NCBI GenBank assembly: GCA_963753075.1
Contig: CAVWAR010000002.1
Span: 434,001 to 498,000 of the forward strand
DNA: 64,000 nucleotides
From: Prado023 sp963753075
GTDB lineage: Bacteria > Actinomycetota > Actinomycetes > S36-B12 > CAIYMF01
Reading direction: 5' to 3'
The notes under the pieces are model-generated. The model was not told the DNA's origin and did no database searches. It worked only from the letters and a program-made list of their open reading frames with translations. Position numbers and translations under genes: made by a program. Shown here in pieces: positions 44,183 through 53,038 of this stretch (position 1 is its first letter; the number at the start of each line of letters is the position of its first letter).

Positions 44183-46423
44183 CTACTGGCCGTCGGTGGT
44201 CCCGGCACCCGGGATGCGCTGCCACCACGGAGTCACGACCTCGGGCGTCGGGGCGACCGGTGGGCGCAGGCTTGGGCTGCCCACCTGGCGAGCCGGGCGA
44301 AGCCCCCACTGGTTCTTCAGCTCCATCGGGACCGGGTCACTGCCCTTGAGGGCCCCGAGCATCGCGGCCTTCCAGGTGGGTCCGGGCAGTGACGATCCGA
44401 AGACCTTGGGGTAGTAGCGACCGTTGATCGTGATGTTCCTCAGGGGGTACCGGTAGCCACCGCGGGGGTCACCGACCCACACGGCCGCTGCCAGATCGGG
44501 GGTGGATCCTGCGAACCAGACGGCGGCCTGGTTGTCGATCGTGCCGGTCTTGCCGGTGGTGTCTCGTCCAAGGCTCATCGCGCCGCCCGTGCGACCCGGG
44601 ATCCCGCCGTCGACGACATTCGTCAGGACGGCCGCGGCCGCATCGGCCGCGTTGCGGGTGATCGCCTGCTTGCACTTGGAGGCCGGCACCGGCAGCGACT
44701 TGCCATCGCGGTCGACCAGCTTGGTGACGGAACGTGGCTTGCAGTACACACCGTGCGCGGAGACGGTGGCGTACGCGTTCGCGAGCGTGAGCGGGGAGAC
44801 CTCGGTCGAACCAAGCGTGAAGGACGCGACCTCGGCCGAGATTCCGCCGGGGCGAAGCTCGCCCAGCTTGCCGCCGTCGGCGTAGCGGACGCCCATCTTC
44901 CGGGCGGCTTCCACCGTCTCGCACACCCCGGCCCGCTTCTCCAGCTCGGCGAAGAAGGTGTTGACCGAGTATGCAGCACCGCGGAACATGTCGAAGTTGC
45001 CCGACGAGGTCGAGTTGTTGACCGGCCATGGGTTGATTCCGCCGTCGACGAGCAGGTTGCCGTTGCAGCCCACCATGCCGGTGAACTCCTTGCGCGGTGG
45101 GGAGTTGATCACCGTGAACGGGCTGATCCCCTTCTCCAGGGCGGCGACCGTCGTGAAGATCTTGAAGGTCGATCCAGCCTGCATCCCCCGGGTGCCACCA
45201 TCGGCGAGGTCGGCCGCGTAGTTGTACGTGGTCTGCCAGTACTTGTCCTTCTTGCCGGTGTTCGTCCCCCACACGCGGTTCTGGGCCATGGCGCGGATGT
45301 CGCCGGTCCCGGGGGTGATCATGGCGATCGCCGTCGCCTTCCTGCTGGGATCCTTCGGCGGGATGGCGGCGTTGACGGCCTTGTCGGCTGCCTTCTGGGC
45401 CTTCAGGTCGAGGGTGGTGTAGACCTTGTAGCCCCCGGCCTGCCAAGCCTCCTGGCGCTGCTTGGCGGTCTTGCCCAGGGCCTTGAGTCCCTGGACCTCG
45501 CGGATTGCGTAGTCGCAGTAGTACGGAGCGATGGAGGAGGTGCATCCGTTGAACTGGATCCTGGGATCGAGGTAGTCCTCGACATCGAGGGCCTTCGCCT
45601 CGCGCGCCTCGTCGACCGTGATGTAGCCCAGTTCGGCCATCCGGTTCAGGACGACGTCGCGGCGGGCCTGCGACTGGCGCGGGTTGCGGGTGGGGTCGAA
45701 CCTCGACGGCTGCTGGACGATCCCGGCCAGGGTGGCCGCCTCGACCAGCTCCAGGTTCTTGGCCTTCTTCGAGAAGTACCGCTGCGAGGCAGCCTCCACG
45801 CCGTAGGCACGGGCACCGTAGTAGCTGATGTTCAGGTACCTGTTGAGGATCTCCTCCTTGGTCAGGCGCTTCTCCAGCGACATCGCATAGCGGATCTCGC
45901 GCAGCTTGCGCGTGATCGTGTCCTCGCGGGCGGCGGCCTGCTCCTCCTCGTCCCTCGCGGCTGTCAGCAGCACGTTCTTGACGTACTGCATGGTCAAGGT
46001 GGACCCACCCTGGGTCACCCCACCAGCCGTGACGTTCGTGACCGCGGCGCGCATGAAGCCCCGGGGGTCGAAGCCGTTGTGCTCATAGAAGCGGGAGTCC
46101 TCGATGGCGATCACGGCGTCCTGCATCACCGGCGCGATCTTGTCGAGGGGGACCTCCTTGCGGTTCTCCTCGTACAGGGTGGCAATCTTGGTGCCGTTGG
46201 CGGCATAGACACGCGTACGGACGGGGAGCTGCGGTTCGCGGAAGTCCTGGGGCAGGTCCTCGAATGAGGAGATCGAGTCGCGGGCCATGACGGCCACAGG
46301 GCCGATGAAGGGCAGGATCATCCCCGCAACCACCACCCCGGAGAGGACGGCAACTGCGAGGAGGGCCACCAGTCTGGAGGCCGACCAGTGCAGGCCACGG
46401 CGGGCACGTCTGGGCGAAGGCAT
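44183..46423 (-). CDS. ponA: Bifunctional class A penicillin-binding protein
   Basis: The 746-residue enzyme polymerises and cross-links peptidoglycan. It has an N-terminal transmembrane helix, a glycosyltransferase 51 domain with EDSRFYEHNG, and a transpeptidase domain with STFK, SGN-type (SSGNF) and KTGT motifs. No PASTA domain is seen; the tail is Pro-rich. It matches PonA2 (Rv3682) by context. whiB4, which follows in mycobacteria, is absent. Confidence 0.95.
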   Translation of the reverse strand: MPSPRRARRGLHWSASRLVALLAVAVLSGVVVAGMILPFIGPVAVMARDSISSFEDLPQDFREPQLPVRTRVYAANGTKIATLYEENRKEVPLDKIAPVMQDAVIAIEDSRFYEHNGFDPRGFMRAAVTNVTAGGVTQGGSTLTMQYVKNVLLTAARDEEEQAAAREDTITRKLREIRYAMSLEKRLTKEEILNRYLNISYYGARAYGVEAASQRYFSKKAKNLELVEAATLAGIVQQPSRFDPTRNPRQSQARRDVVLNRMAELGYITVDEAREAKALDVEDYLDPRIQFNGCTSSIAPYYCDYAIREVQGLKALGKTAKQRQEAWQAGGYKVYTTLDLKAQKAADKAVNAAIPPKDPSRKATAIAMITPGTGDIRAMAQNRVWGTNTGKKDKYWQTTYNYAADLADGGTRGMQAGSTFKIFTTVAALEKGISPFTVINSPPRKEFTGMVGCNGNLLVDGGINPWPVNNSTSSGNFDMFRGAAYSVNTFFAELEKRAGVCETVEAARKMGVRYADGGKLGELRPGGISAEVASFTLGSTEVSPLTLANAYATVSAHGVYCKPRSVTKLVDRDGKSLPVPASKCKQAITRNAADAAAAVLTNVVDGGIPGRTGGAMSLGRDTTGKTGTIDNQAAVWFAGSTPDLAAAVWVGDPRGGYRYPLRNITINGRYYPKVFGSSLPGPTWKAAMLGALKGSDPVPMELKNQWGLRPARQVGSPSLRPPVAPTPEVVTPWWQRIPGAGTTDGQ

Positions 46424-46432
46424 GGGCTGATT

Positions 46433-47659
46433 TTACGTCAATTCGCGCAGTGGCACCGTTCCCGTTGTGTTCGCGTTCTGTTCGAGTCGCTCGGCCATGA
46501 GTTCACCCACTCTGCGTAGACCCTCCAGATCATGAACATCCTGGGCCAGGGCAGTGACGGTGGTCACAGGAACGCGAGGGTTGGCTGCGACGAACCTGTC
46601 GGCCAAGCGGTGCTGCCGGGTGGCAGCGCGCATCCGGTCCGCGTGCAGCTGCAGCAGCGAGGCCGTCAGGGCCTGATCCGAGCCGTCCTCCGGGTCCCCG
46701 TCGCGCAGCCGTTCCGCCCCCGCCGCGGCCTGGTCCGGGCTCAGGTCGGGCAGTCGGACCGGGGCGACGCGGTTGAGCACGAGCCCGGCCAGCGGCATGT
46801 TCTCCGACTCGAGTCGCTCGACGAAGTAGGAGGCCTCGCGCAGGGCATCGGGTTCCGGGGCGGCCACCACGACGAAGGCGGTTCCGGGTGCCGCCAGCAG
46901 CTCATAGGTCTGCTCAGCGCGCTCCCGGAAGCCACCGAAGAGTGCGTCGAACGACGCAACGAACGTCTGCAGGTCGGCCAGCACCTGGGCCCCGACGATC
47001 TTGTTCAGCACGTTGCTGAACACACCCAGGCTCGCCGACAGCAGCCGCATGTAGGCACGGCCGCCGGCTCGCGCCGGGGCCGCCAGGATCCGGATGAGCC
47101 GGCCGTCGAGGAACGCTCCGAGGCGCATCGGGGCGTCGAGGAAGTCCAACGCGGAACGTGAGGGTGGCGTGTCGACGATGATCAGGTCCCACCGCCGCTC
47201 GGACTGGGACTCACGGTGAAGCTGCCCCAGCTTCTCCATCGCCATGTACTCCTGCGTGCCGGCGAAGGAGCTGGACAGGGCTTGGTAGAACGGGTTGGCC
47301 AGGATCTCCTCGGCCCGGCCGGGCTCGCTGTGGGCGATCACGACCTCGTCGAAGGTGCGCTTCATGTCCAGCATCATCGCGTCGAGCGATCCGCCGGCCG
47401 CCAGGTCGACCCCCGGGATCGGAGCCGGCGTGTTGTCCAACTCAGACAGTCCCAGGGACTGGGCCAGACGCCGGGCTGGGTCGATCGTGAGCACGACCGT
47501 GCGCCGGCCGGCCTCCGCTGCCCGGACCCCCAGCGCTGCCGCCGTGGTTGTCTTGCCCACCCCACCGGAGCCACAGCACACGACGATGTGCGTGCTCGGA
47601 TCGGCCAGAAGGGCGTCGATCTCCAACGTCGCCGCCGACTCCCACCTGGGCGCGGTCAT
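46433..47659 (-). CDS. ArsA/GET3-family ATPase, subunit 1
   Basis: This 408-residue P-loop ATPase has CGSGGVGKTTTAAALG, lacking the signature lysine of deviant Walker A motifs (Lys replaced by Ser), and IVDTPPSRSAL. It pairs with the neighbouring ArsA gene, whose stop overlaps its start (ATGA). In M. tuberculosis the pair is Rv3680/Rv3679. A membrane-related or glycerol-related role has been suggested, not shown here. Confidence 0.85.
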   Translation of the reverse strand: MTAPRWESAATLEIDALLADPSTHIVVCCGSGGVGKTTTAAALGVRAAEAGRRTVVLTIDPARRLAQSLGLSELDNTPAPIPGVDLAAGGSLDAMMLDMKRTFDEVVIAHSEPGRAEEILANPFYQALSSSFAGTQEYMAMEKLGQLHRESQSERRWDLIIVDTPPSRSALDFLDAPMRLGAFLDGRLIRILAAPARAGGRAYMRLLSASLGVFSNVLNKIVGAQVLADLQTFVASFDALFGGFRERAEQTYELLAAPGTAFVVVAAPEPDALREASYFVERLESENMPLAGLVLNRVAPVRLPDLSPDQAAAGAERLRDGDPEDGSDQALTASLLQLHADRMRAATRQHRLADRFVAANPRVPVTTVTALAQDVHDLEGLRRVGELMAERLEQNANTTGTVPLRELT

Positions 47660-48675
47660 GAGCGCGGCTCCGGCCCGAATCCCGCGGCGCGCAGCTGGGA
47701 GGCCAACTCGTAGAGGCTGCCGAGGTCGATCCCGCCCGTGCTGTGGGACAGGTCCACCTGCGGAACATCGAGTGTGGCCAGTCGGGCGCGCTCCTGTTCG
47801 GCCACCGCAACCCGTTCGGCGTGATCGCGGGCCTCGTCGGTCAGGGCGTCCACCAGCTCGGCGACGGTGTGTGGATGGCGGGTGGTCACCACGTCGGCCG
47901 CCGTCAGCGACTCGGCGATGCCCGATCGGTCCAGCGAGCCGGCCAGGGCCTGCTCACGCTGGGAGCTCGTCAGGAGCGCGGGACGGCCGGAGTTGATGAT
48001 GGCCGCGCCGACCGGCAGCCCCTCGGCTCGTAGGTTCTCCACGCCGTCGATGGTCTCCTGCACGGGCATCTCCTCCAGCAGGGTGACCAGGTGCACCGCC
48101 GTGAGCGGGGAGCCCATGACCGCCATCACGGACTTCGCCTGGCTGTGGATCGGACCCATGCGCGCGATCCCGGCGACCTCGGAGTTCACGTTCAGGAAGC
48201 GCGTGATCCGCCCCGTCGGCGGGGCATCCATGACCACCGCGTCGAACACGGGCCTGCCCCGCTCTGTCCGCTTGACCGCCTCGACCGCCTTGCCGGTCAG
48301 GAGCACGTCGCGCACTCCGGGGGCAATGGTCGTGGCGAAGTCGATGGCGCCGATGCGCGCGAGTGCGGAGCCTGCGCGGCGCAGGTTGTAGAACATCTCC
48401 AGGTACTCGAGCAGGGCTGCCTCCGGGTCCACAGCCAGGGCGCGCACCTCGCCACCGTCAGGGGCCCGGGCCACGCGCCGCTCCTCGTAGGGCAGGGGCG
48501 AGGAGTCGAACAGCTGGGCGATCCCCTGGCGCCCCTCGACCTCCATGAGCAGGGTCCGCCGACCCTCTGCTGCCAGTGCCAGGGCCAACGCGGCGGCCAC
48601 GGTCGTCTTGCCCGCGCCGCCCTTGCCGGACACGACATGCAGGCGCACATCCGGGAACAGCCGCGGTGCGATCAC
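47656..48675 (-). CDS. ArsA/GET3-family ATPase, subunit 2
   Basis: This 339-residue P-loop ATPase has the full deviant Walker A motif SGKGGAGKTTVAAALA with the signature lysine, and VMDAPPTGRITRFLN. It starts with GTG at 48675 and overlaps the first ArsA gene. The two presumably form a heterodimer in which only this subunit has the canonical site. Confidence 0.86.
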   Translation of the reverse strand: MIAPRLFPDVRLHVVSGKGGAGKTTVAAALALALAAEGRRTLLMEVEGRQGIAQLFDSSPLPYEERRVARAPDGGEVRALAVDPEAALLEYLEMFYNLRRAGSALARIGAIDFATTIAPGVRDVLLTGKAVEAVKRTERGRPVFDAVVMDAPPTGRITRFLNVNSEVAGIARMGPIHSQAKSVMAVMGSPLTAVHLVTLLEEMPVQETIDGVENLRAEGLPVGAAIINSGRPALLTSSQREQALAGSLDRSGIAESLTAADVVTTRHPHTVAELVDALTDEARDHAERVAVAEQERARLATLDVPQVDLSHSTGGIDLGSLYELASQLRAAGFGPEPRS

Positions 48676-48684
48676 ACCGGAAGA

Positions 48685-49512
48685 CTATTCGGCACGGAGC
48701 TCGAGCGCCCGATCTGTGAGGAACTCCACCTGAGCGGCCAGCGACAGCCGCGCGGCCCAGCGCAGGGCTGGGGGCACCTCCGGGTAGACGACCGGCAGGA
48801 GCTCATCGAGCCCGGTCGTGCCGGCAGCCATCGCCTCGGCAACGAGGTCCAGCCGCTCCTGACGGTGCTCGAGGTAGTCGGCGAGCAGCGTCGCTGGCTC
48901 AGGGCTGGCCGGTCCGTGACCGGGCAGGACCCAGCGTGCGCCGGCGGTCCCGGCGAGTTCGGACAGCCTGCGCAACGACTCCAGGTAGGAGCCCAGATGT
49001 CCGTCGGGGTGGGCTATGACAGCGCTGCCCCGTCCCAGGACCGTGTCCCCGGTCAGCAGCGCACCGTCCGCAGGGAGCAGGAACGTCAGGCTGTCCCGGG
49101 TGTGCCCGGGTGTCCCCAGCACGGACACCTCGAGTTCGCCGACCGTCACGACGTCGCCCTCCGCCAGGCCCGCGTCCCCGAGCCGGTGGCGCGGGTCCAG
49201 GGCCCGGACCGGAGCACCGGTCAGTTCGTGCAGGCCCTTCGCACCAGCGCTGTGGTCGTCGTGTCCGTGGGTCAGCAGGATCACCGTGATCCGCGCGTCG
49301 ATCCCGGCTGCCGCGCTCACGAGGCGGTTGAGGTGGCTGGGATCATCTGGCCCGGGGTCGACCAGGATGGCGCGATCGGCGCCGGGCTCGGCCAGCAGCC
49401 ACGAGTTGGTGCCGTCGAGGGTCATCCAGCTCGGATTGGGAGCCAGCAGGGCGGTCGCCCGGGGTGTGATCGGCCCCGCCGCCCACGGACCCGTGGATCC
49501 GAGGGGACGCAT
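48685..49512 (-). CDS. Metallo-beta-lactamase fold hydrolase
   Basis: The 275-residue protein has the zinc-binding HxHxDH motif in LLTHGHDDHSAG, plus later PGHTRDSL and LPGHGPASP. Glyoxalase II, ribonuclease and lactonase functions are all possible; the family position (Rv3677-like) gives no direct substrate. The start overlaps the Nudix stop by one base, so the genes are coupled. Confidence 0.87.
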   Translation of the reverse strand: MRPLGSTGPWAAGPITPRATALLAPNPSWMTLDGTNSWLLAEPGADRAILVDPGPDDPSHLNRLVSAAAGIDARITVILLTHGHDDHSAGAKGLHELTGAPVRALDPRHRLGDAGLAEGDVVTVGELEVSVLGTPGHTRDSLTFLLPADGALLTGDTVLGRGSAVIAHPDGHLGSYLESLRRLSELAGTAGARWVLPGHGPASPEPATLLADYLEHRQERLDLVAEAMAAGTTGLDELLPVVYPEVPPALRWAARLSLAAQVEFLTDRALELRAE

Positions 49513-50375
49513 CAGCGAGCCCCCCGCTCCTCAGATCCGGCCGGTTGACCCGTGGGGGACAGGACCTCGCCGGTGTAGGCGTGCACGAGGACCCACTCGA
49601 GGTCGGCACCGGACATCCTCGCCCGGGGCATCACGGGCACGACGTCGATGGTGCGCGCCGAGCTGAGGGCATCGCCGACCGAGCGCTGGGAGCTGAGGTC
49701 GGACAGGACCGCGACGGTGGGCGGCAGCATTGCGAGTTGGCCCGTGGCGTACTGGGCCAGCGCGTCGGCAGGGGCCAGCCAGTGGGCGGAGTCGGTCTCG
49801 GTCTCGTGGGCGTCCACACCCTGGCCGGCAGGCAGGGCCGCGGCCATGAACCGGGTGTCGAACCTGCGCGTCTCGATCTCGGGGGTGACCCAGTGGGCGA
49901 TCGGCACGAGGCGATCGGCCTGGATGTGCAGCCGTCGCCGGGCGATGACCGCAGGGAAGCCTGCGGCGGACTCGCTCGCTGCGCGGTCGCGCGCCCAGTC
50001 CGAATCAGGGACTGCGGGTCGGCCTGATCTGTCGAGGGCCAGCAGCACCCCGGCCTCCTCGAAGGTCTCCCGTACCCCGGCCACGATCAGCGCCCGGGCG
50101 AGGGACGGGTCGCTGCCCTGTCCCACGTGCACCGAGCCCAGCACCGGCGGCCGGCTGTCCTGCTCGAGGTCCACCCGACCTCCCGGGAACACGTGCATGC
50201 CGGGCGCGAACGACATCGAGTCCGGTCGGCGCATGAGCAGCACCTCGAGCCCGGCGACCCCATCACGCAGCAGGACGATCGTGGTGGCATCCAGCGCTGC
50301 TGGGGGTTCCCACTGACCCCCCTGGGCCAGGAGCTTGGCCCGGGCCACGAGCTCGTCGGGCATCTCAAGTGCCAT
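49512..50375 (-). CDS. Nudix hydrolase (NUDT7/19-like)
   Basis: The 287-residue protein has a Nudix domain with GGRVDLEQDS, then an inserted loop before RETFEEAGVLLAL. Such long-insert Nudix proteins include coenzyme A and related diphosphatases; I cannot assign the substrate. It adjoins the RidA gene with no gap. Confidence 0.83.
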   Translation of the reverse strand: MALEMPDELVARAKLLAQGGQWEPPAALDATTIVLLRDGVAGLEVLLMRRPDSMSFAPGMHVFPGGRVDLEQDSRPPVLGSVHVGQGSDPSLARALIVAGVRETFEEAGVLLALDRSGRPAVPDSDWARDRAASESAAGFPAVIARRRLHIQADRLVPIAHWVTPEIETRRFDTRFMAAALPAGQGVDAHETETDSAHWLAPADALAQYATGQLAMLPPTVAVLSDLSSQRSVGDALSSARTIDVVPVMPRARMSGADLEWVLVHAYTGEVLSPTGQPAGSEERGAR

Positions 50376-50837
50376 TCAGCTGATCTCCACGATGATCTCG
50401 ACCTCCACAGGGGCGTCCATCGGCAGGACCGCAACGCCAACCGCTGAGCGAGCGTGTCGGCCGGCCTCTCCGAATGCCGCACCCAGCAGCTCGCTGGCCC
50501 CGTTCACGACCGCGGGTTGCCCGGTGAAGCCCGGGGCGCTGGCCACGAAGCCCACGACCTTGACGACCCGCGTCACGCGATCCAGATCCCCGATGAGGGC
50601 CCGCACGGCCGCGATCGCGTTCAGTGCGCACTGTGCGGCCATCGCCGCGGCCTGTTCTGGGCTGACCTCAGCGCCGACCTTGCCTGTGCCCATCAGGGAT
50701 CCCGCCACGAGGGGCAGCTGCCCGGACGTGTGGACAAGCGAACCTGTCTGCGCCGCGGGGACGTAATCGGCAATGGGGGGAGCGACGTCGGGCACGGTCC
50801 GGCCCAGAGCGGCAAGTCGCTCCTCGACGACGGCCAT
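50376..50837 (-). CDS. RidA-family protein
   Basis: The 153-residue protein belongs to the RidA/YjgF family, which hydrolyses reactive enamines and imines from PLP enzymes. Conserved features are HTSGQLPLVAG, the QAAAMAAQCALNAIAAV helix and HARSAVGVAVLPMDAPVEVEI with the key Arg. It lies between the Nudix and DUF4177 genes. Confidence 0.9.
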   Translation of the reverse strand: MAVVEERLAALGRTVPDVAPPIADYVPAAQTGSLVHTSGQLPLVAGSLMGTGKVGAEVSPEQAAAMAAQCALNAIAAVRALIGDLDRVTRVVKVVGFVASAPGFTGQPAVVNGASELLGAAFGEAGRHARSAVGVAVLPMDAPVEVEIIVEIS

Positions 50838-50838
50838 C

Positions 50839-51003
50839 TCAGCTCAGCGGACGCTTGAAGTAGGCGACGAGCTGCTCCGGGTTCGGCCCCGGCACGACCT
50901 GGACGAGCTCCCAGCCGTCAGAGCCCCAGTTGTTCAGGATCTGCTGGGTCGCATGGATGAGCAGCGGTGCGGTGGCGTACTCCCACCGGGTGTGTTCGGA
51001 CAT
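50839..51003 (-). CDS. DUF4177 small protein
   Basis: This 54-residue gene starts MSEHTRWEYATAPLLIHATQ and has the core DGWELVQVVPGPNPEQLVAYFKRPL. It matches the DUF4177 small proteins that lie beside RidA in actinobacteria (Rv3678A position). The function is unknown. One base separates its stop from the RidA start. Confidence 0.87.
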   Translation of the reverse strand: MSEHTRWEYATAPLLIHATQQILNNWGSDGWELVQVVPGPNPEQLVAYFKRPLS

Positions 51004-51048
51004 GGAGCCAATGTAGCGGCCTGCGCGGGCCCGGGCCCACCGCGGATC

Positions 51049-51726
51049 TCAGCGGGCACGCTGCTGAAGTCGGGGCACGTCGATCAGGGTCACCTGCCGC
51101 TGCTCGATGCGGATCCAGCCCCGCTGCGAGAAGTCGGCCAGAGCCTTGTTGACCGTCTCCCGAGAGGCCCCGACCAGCTGGGCGAGCTCCTCCTGGGTCA
51201 GGTCGTGGCTGACGAGCAGGCCGATCGAGGTCTCCTCGCCGAACTTCGAGCCCAACTCGAGCAGCGCCTTGGCGACGCGACCGGGGACATCGGAGAAGAC
51301 CAGGTCGGCCATCGCCTCGTTGGTCCGGCGCAGCCGGCGAGCCAGGGAGGCCAGCAGCGCCACGGCCAGGTCCGGGCGCCCGACCAGCCACGGCAACAAG
51401 GCCTCATGGCCCATCCACAGCACCTTGGCCTTGGTCACGGCGACGGCGGTCGCGGTGCGCGGGCCGGGGTCGAAGAGCGACAGCTCGCCGAGCATCTCGC
51501 CGGCGCCGAGAACGGTGATCAGCGACTCGCGGCCGTCCAGAGCCGTGTGCCCGAGCTTGATCTTGCCCGACTCGATCAGGTAGAGCTTGTCGCCGATCTC
51601 GCCCTCGGTGAACAGCACGTCACCCTTGGTCAGCCGCATCTCGACCATCGAGGCGCGCATGGCTATGGCGGCGTCGTCGTCGAGTGCCGTGAACAAGGGC
51701 GCAGAGCGCAAGCGATCCTGCTGCAC
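51049..51726 (-). CDS. crp: Crp/Fnr-family transcriptional regulator
   Basis: The 225-residue regulator has a cyclic-nucleotide domain with the cAMP-binding signature GELSLFDPGPRTATAVA and a C-terminal HTH with TQEELAQLVGASRETVNKAL. It matches M. tuberculosis Rv3676 and Streptomyces Crp. cAMP binding is expected from the conserved Glu and Arg. GTG start with AGGAGGAG seven bases upstream. Confidence 0.95.
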   Translation of the reverse strand: MQQDRLRSAPLFTALDDDAAIAMRASMVEMRLTKGDVLFTEGEIGDKLYLIESGKIKLGHTALDGRESLITVLGAGEMLGELSLFDPGPRTATAVAVTKAKVLWMGHEALLPWLVGRPDLAVALLASLARRLRRTNEAMADLVFSDVPGRVAKALLELGSKFGEETSIGLLVSHDLTQEELAQLVGASRETVNKALADFSQRGWIRIEQRQVTLIDVPRLQQRAR

Positions 51727-51783
51727 GGGTGACTCCTCCTGGGGCGTGCGGCCATGCCCCCGCAGGGCTCACACAGTAGTGGC

Positions 51784-52281
51784 CTAGTAGAGCCCGATGT
51801 CGGGCAGCGCGGTGAGTGCGAGCGTCGGGTCCTGCCGGTATCTCGCGATCAGCTGGGCCGTGGCCTCGTCGAGTCGCTGGTGGATCTCGCGGCGGATGGC
51901 TGACAGGTCGCGCTCGGCAGCCTGCAGCTCAGCCAGGAAGTCGGCCACCGCCTCGGCGTCGCGTGAGTCCACCACGCGGGTCCACAGGGCGCGCAGGTCC
52001 GGGAGCGCCTCGAGGTCCCCGGCCGGCTTGACCGACAGGCGGGCCAGACGCCGGTGCACGCTGCCGCTCTCGGCCAGGACCGAGGTGAGCCTCTCGACGA
52101 GGTCACCCTCAGGGCTGCCCTTGGTCAGCAGGTCGATGCGTGCCTGGATGATGCGCCGCCAGTAGGAGACCCGTGACTCCTCGTCACCGAGCTCCCGGCG
52201 CAGGTCGCGAAGGCCGTCGAGGGTCAACGCCGAGTAGGCGGGATCCACCTCGGGAGGTGTCGGAGGGGGCTTGGTGGCCAT
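51784..52281 (-). CDS. rsiG: RsiG-like c-di-GMP-binding anti-sigma factor
   Basis: The 165-residue helical protein contains the c-di-GMP-binding pattern E(x3)S(x2)R(x3)Q(x3)D of Streptomyces RsiG at Glu35, Ser39, Arg42, Gln46 and Asp50. A second copy at Glu123, Ser127, Arg130, His134 and Asp138 has Gln replaced by His. RsiG holds the sporulation/flagellar sigma factor WhiG (FliA-type) when bound to c-di-GMP. I infer the same role. No such sigma factor is in the window. ATG 52281 is chosen because GGGAGAG precedes it; GTG 52308 is an alternative. It is divergent from nth. Confidence 0.75.
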   Translation of the reverse strand: MATKPPPTPPEVDPAYSALTLDGLRDLRRELGDEESRVSYWRRIIQARIDLLTKGSPEGDLVERLTSVLAESGSVHRRLARLSVKPAGDLEALPDLRALWTRVVDSRDAEAVADFLAELQAAERDLSAIRREIHQRLDEATAQLIARYRQDPTLALTALPDIGLY

Positions 52282-52318
52282 GGCTCTCCCAGCAGGCTCG
52301 GATGTCACGGATCGGGCC

Positions 52319-52324
52319 TAGGCT
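52319..52324 (+). promoter_or_regulatory. -10 box of nth, leaderless type
   Basis: TAGGCT ends six bases before the ATG of nth, with no ribosome binding site. Confidence 0.5.
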
Positions 52325-52330
52325 ATCCAC

Positions 52331-53038
52331 ATGGCCTCCCCAGCGCCTCCGGCGACGCGCACAGCGCTCGTTCGGCGGGCCCGCAGGATGGGCCGGATCC
52401 TGGCCGGGACCTACCCGGACGCGCACTGTGAGCTGGACTTCGACACCCCGTTCCAGCTGCTGGTGGCAACGATCCTGTCTGCGCAGTGCACCGATGCCCG
52501 GGTCAACATGGTGACCCCGCACGTCTTCGCGGCCTATCCGACGGCTGCGGACCTGGCGGCGGCCGATCGGGAGGAACTCGAGCAGCTGATCATCTCGACC
52601 GGGTTCTTCCGGGCGAAGTCCGCATCCCTGCAGGGGATGGCAGGACGGCTGGTGGAGGTCTATGACGGCGAGGTCCCAGGGCGCCTGCAGGACCTTGTCA
52701 CGCTGCCCGGCGTGGGCAGGAAGACCGCCAACGTCGTTCTCGGCAATGCCTTCGGCGTGCCCGGGATCACCGTGGACACCCACTTCGGCAGGCTCTCCCG
52801 GCGGTTCGGCTGGACGACCTCCGAGGACCCGGAGAAGGTCGAGGCCGAGGTCGGCTCCCTGTTCCCGAAGTCGGAGTGGACGGCCCTGTCGCACCGCCTG
52901 ATCTGGCACGGGCGCCGGGTCTGCCACGCACGGACGCCCGCCTGCGGCGCCTGCCCGCTCGCGTCGCTGTGTCCCAGCCATGGGGTCGGGCAGATCGATC
53001 CGGCCAAGGCGGCCAAGCTCATCAAGGTGGGCCAGTGA
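52331..53038 (+). CDS. nth: Endonuclease III
   Basis: The 235-residue DNA glycosylase/AP lyase removes oxidised pyrimidines. It has the helix-hairpin-helix LVTLPGVGRKTANVV, the catalytic Asp in ITVDTHFGR and the 4Fe-4S ligands C-x6-C-x2-C-x5-C in CHARTPACGACPLASLC. The next gene overlaps by four bases (GTGA). In mycobacteria a TlpA-like thioredoxin gene follows nth; none is present here. Confidence 0.96.
   Translation: MASPAPPATRTALVRRARRMGRILAGTYPDAHCELDFDTPFQLLVATILSAQCTDARVNMVTPHVFAAYPTAADLAAADREELEQLIISTGFFRAKSASLQGMAGRLVEVYDGEVPGRLQDLVTLPGVGRKTANVVLGNAFGVPGITVDTHFGRLSRRFGWTTSEDPEKVEAEVGSLFPKSEWTALSHRLIWHGRRVCHARTPACGACPLASLCPSHGVGQIDPAKAAKLIKVGQ

Noticed and set aside
52282..52308. Nine-codon extension of the RsiG-like gene to GTG 52308
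   Set aside because: The ATG at 52281 has a better ribosome binding site; the extension adds no conserved residues.
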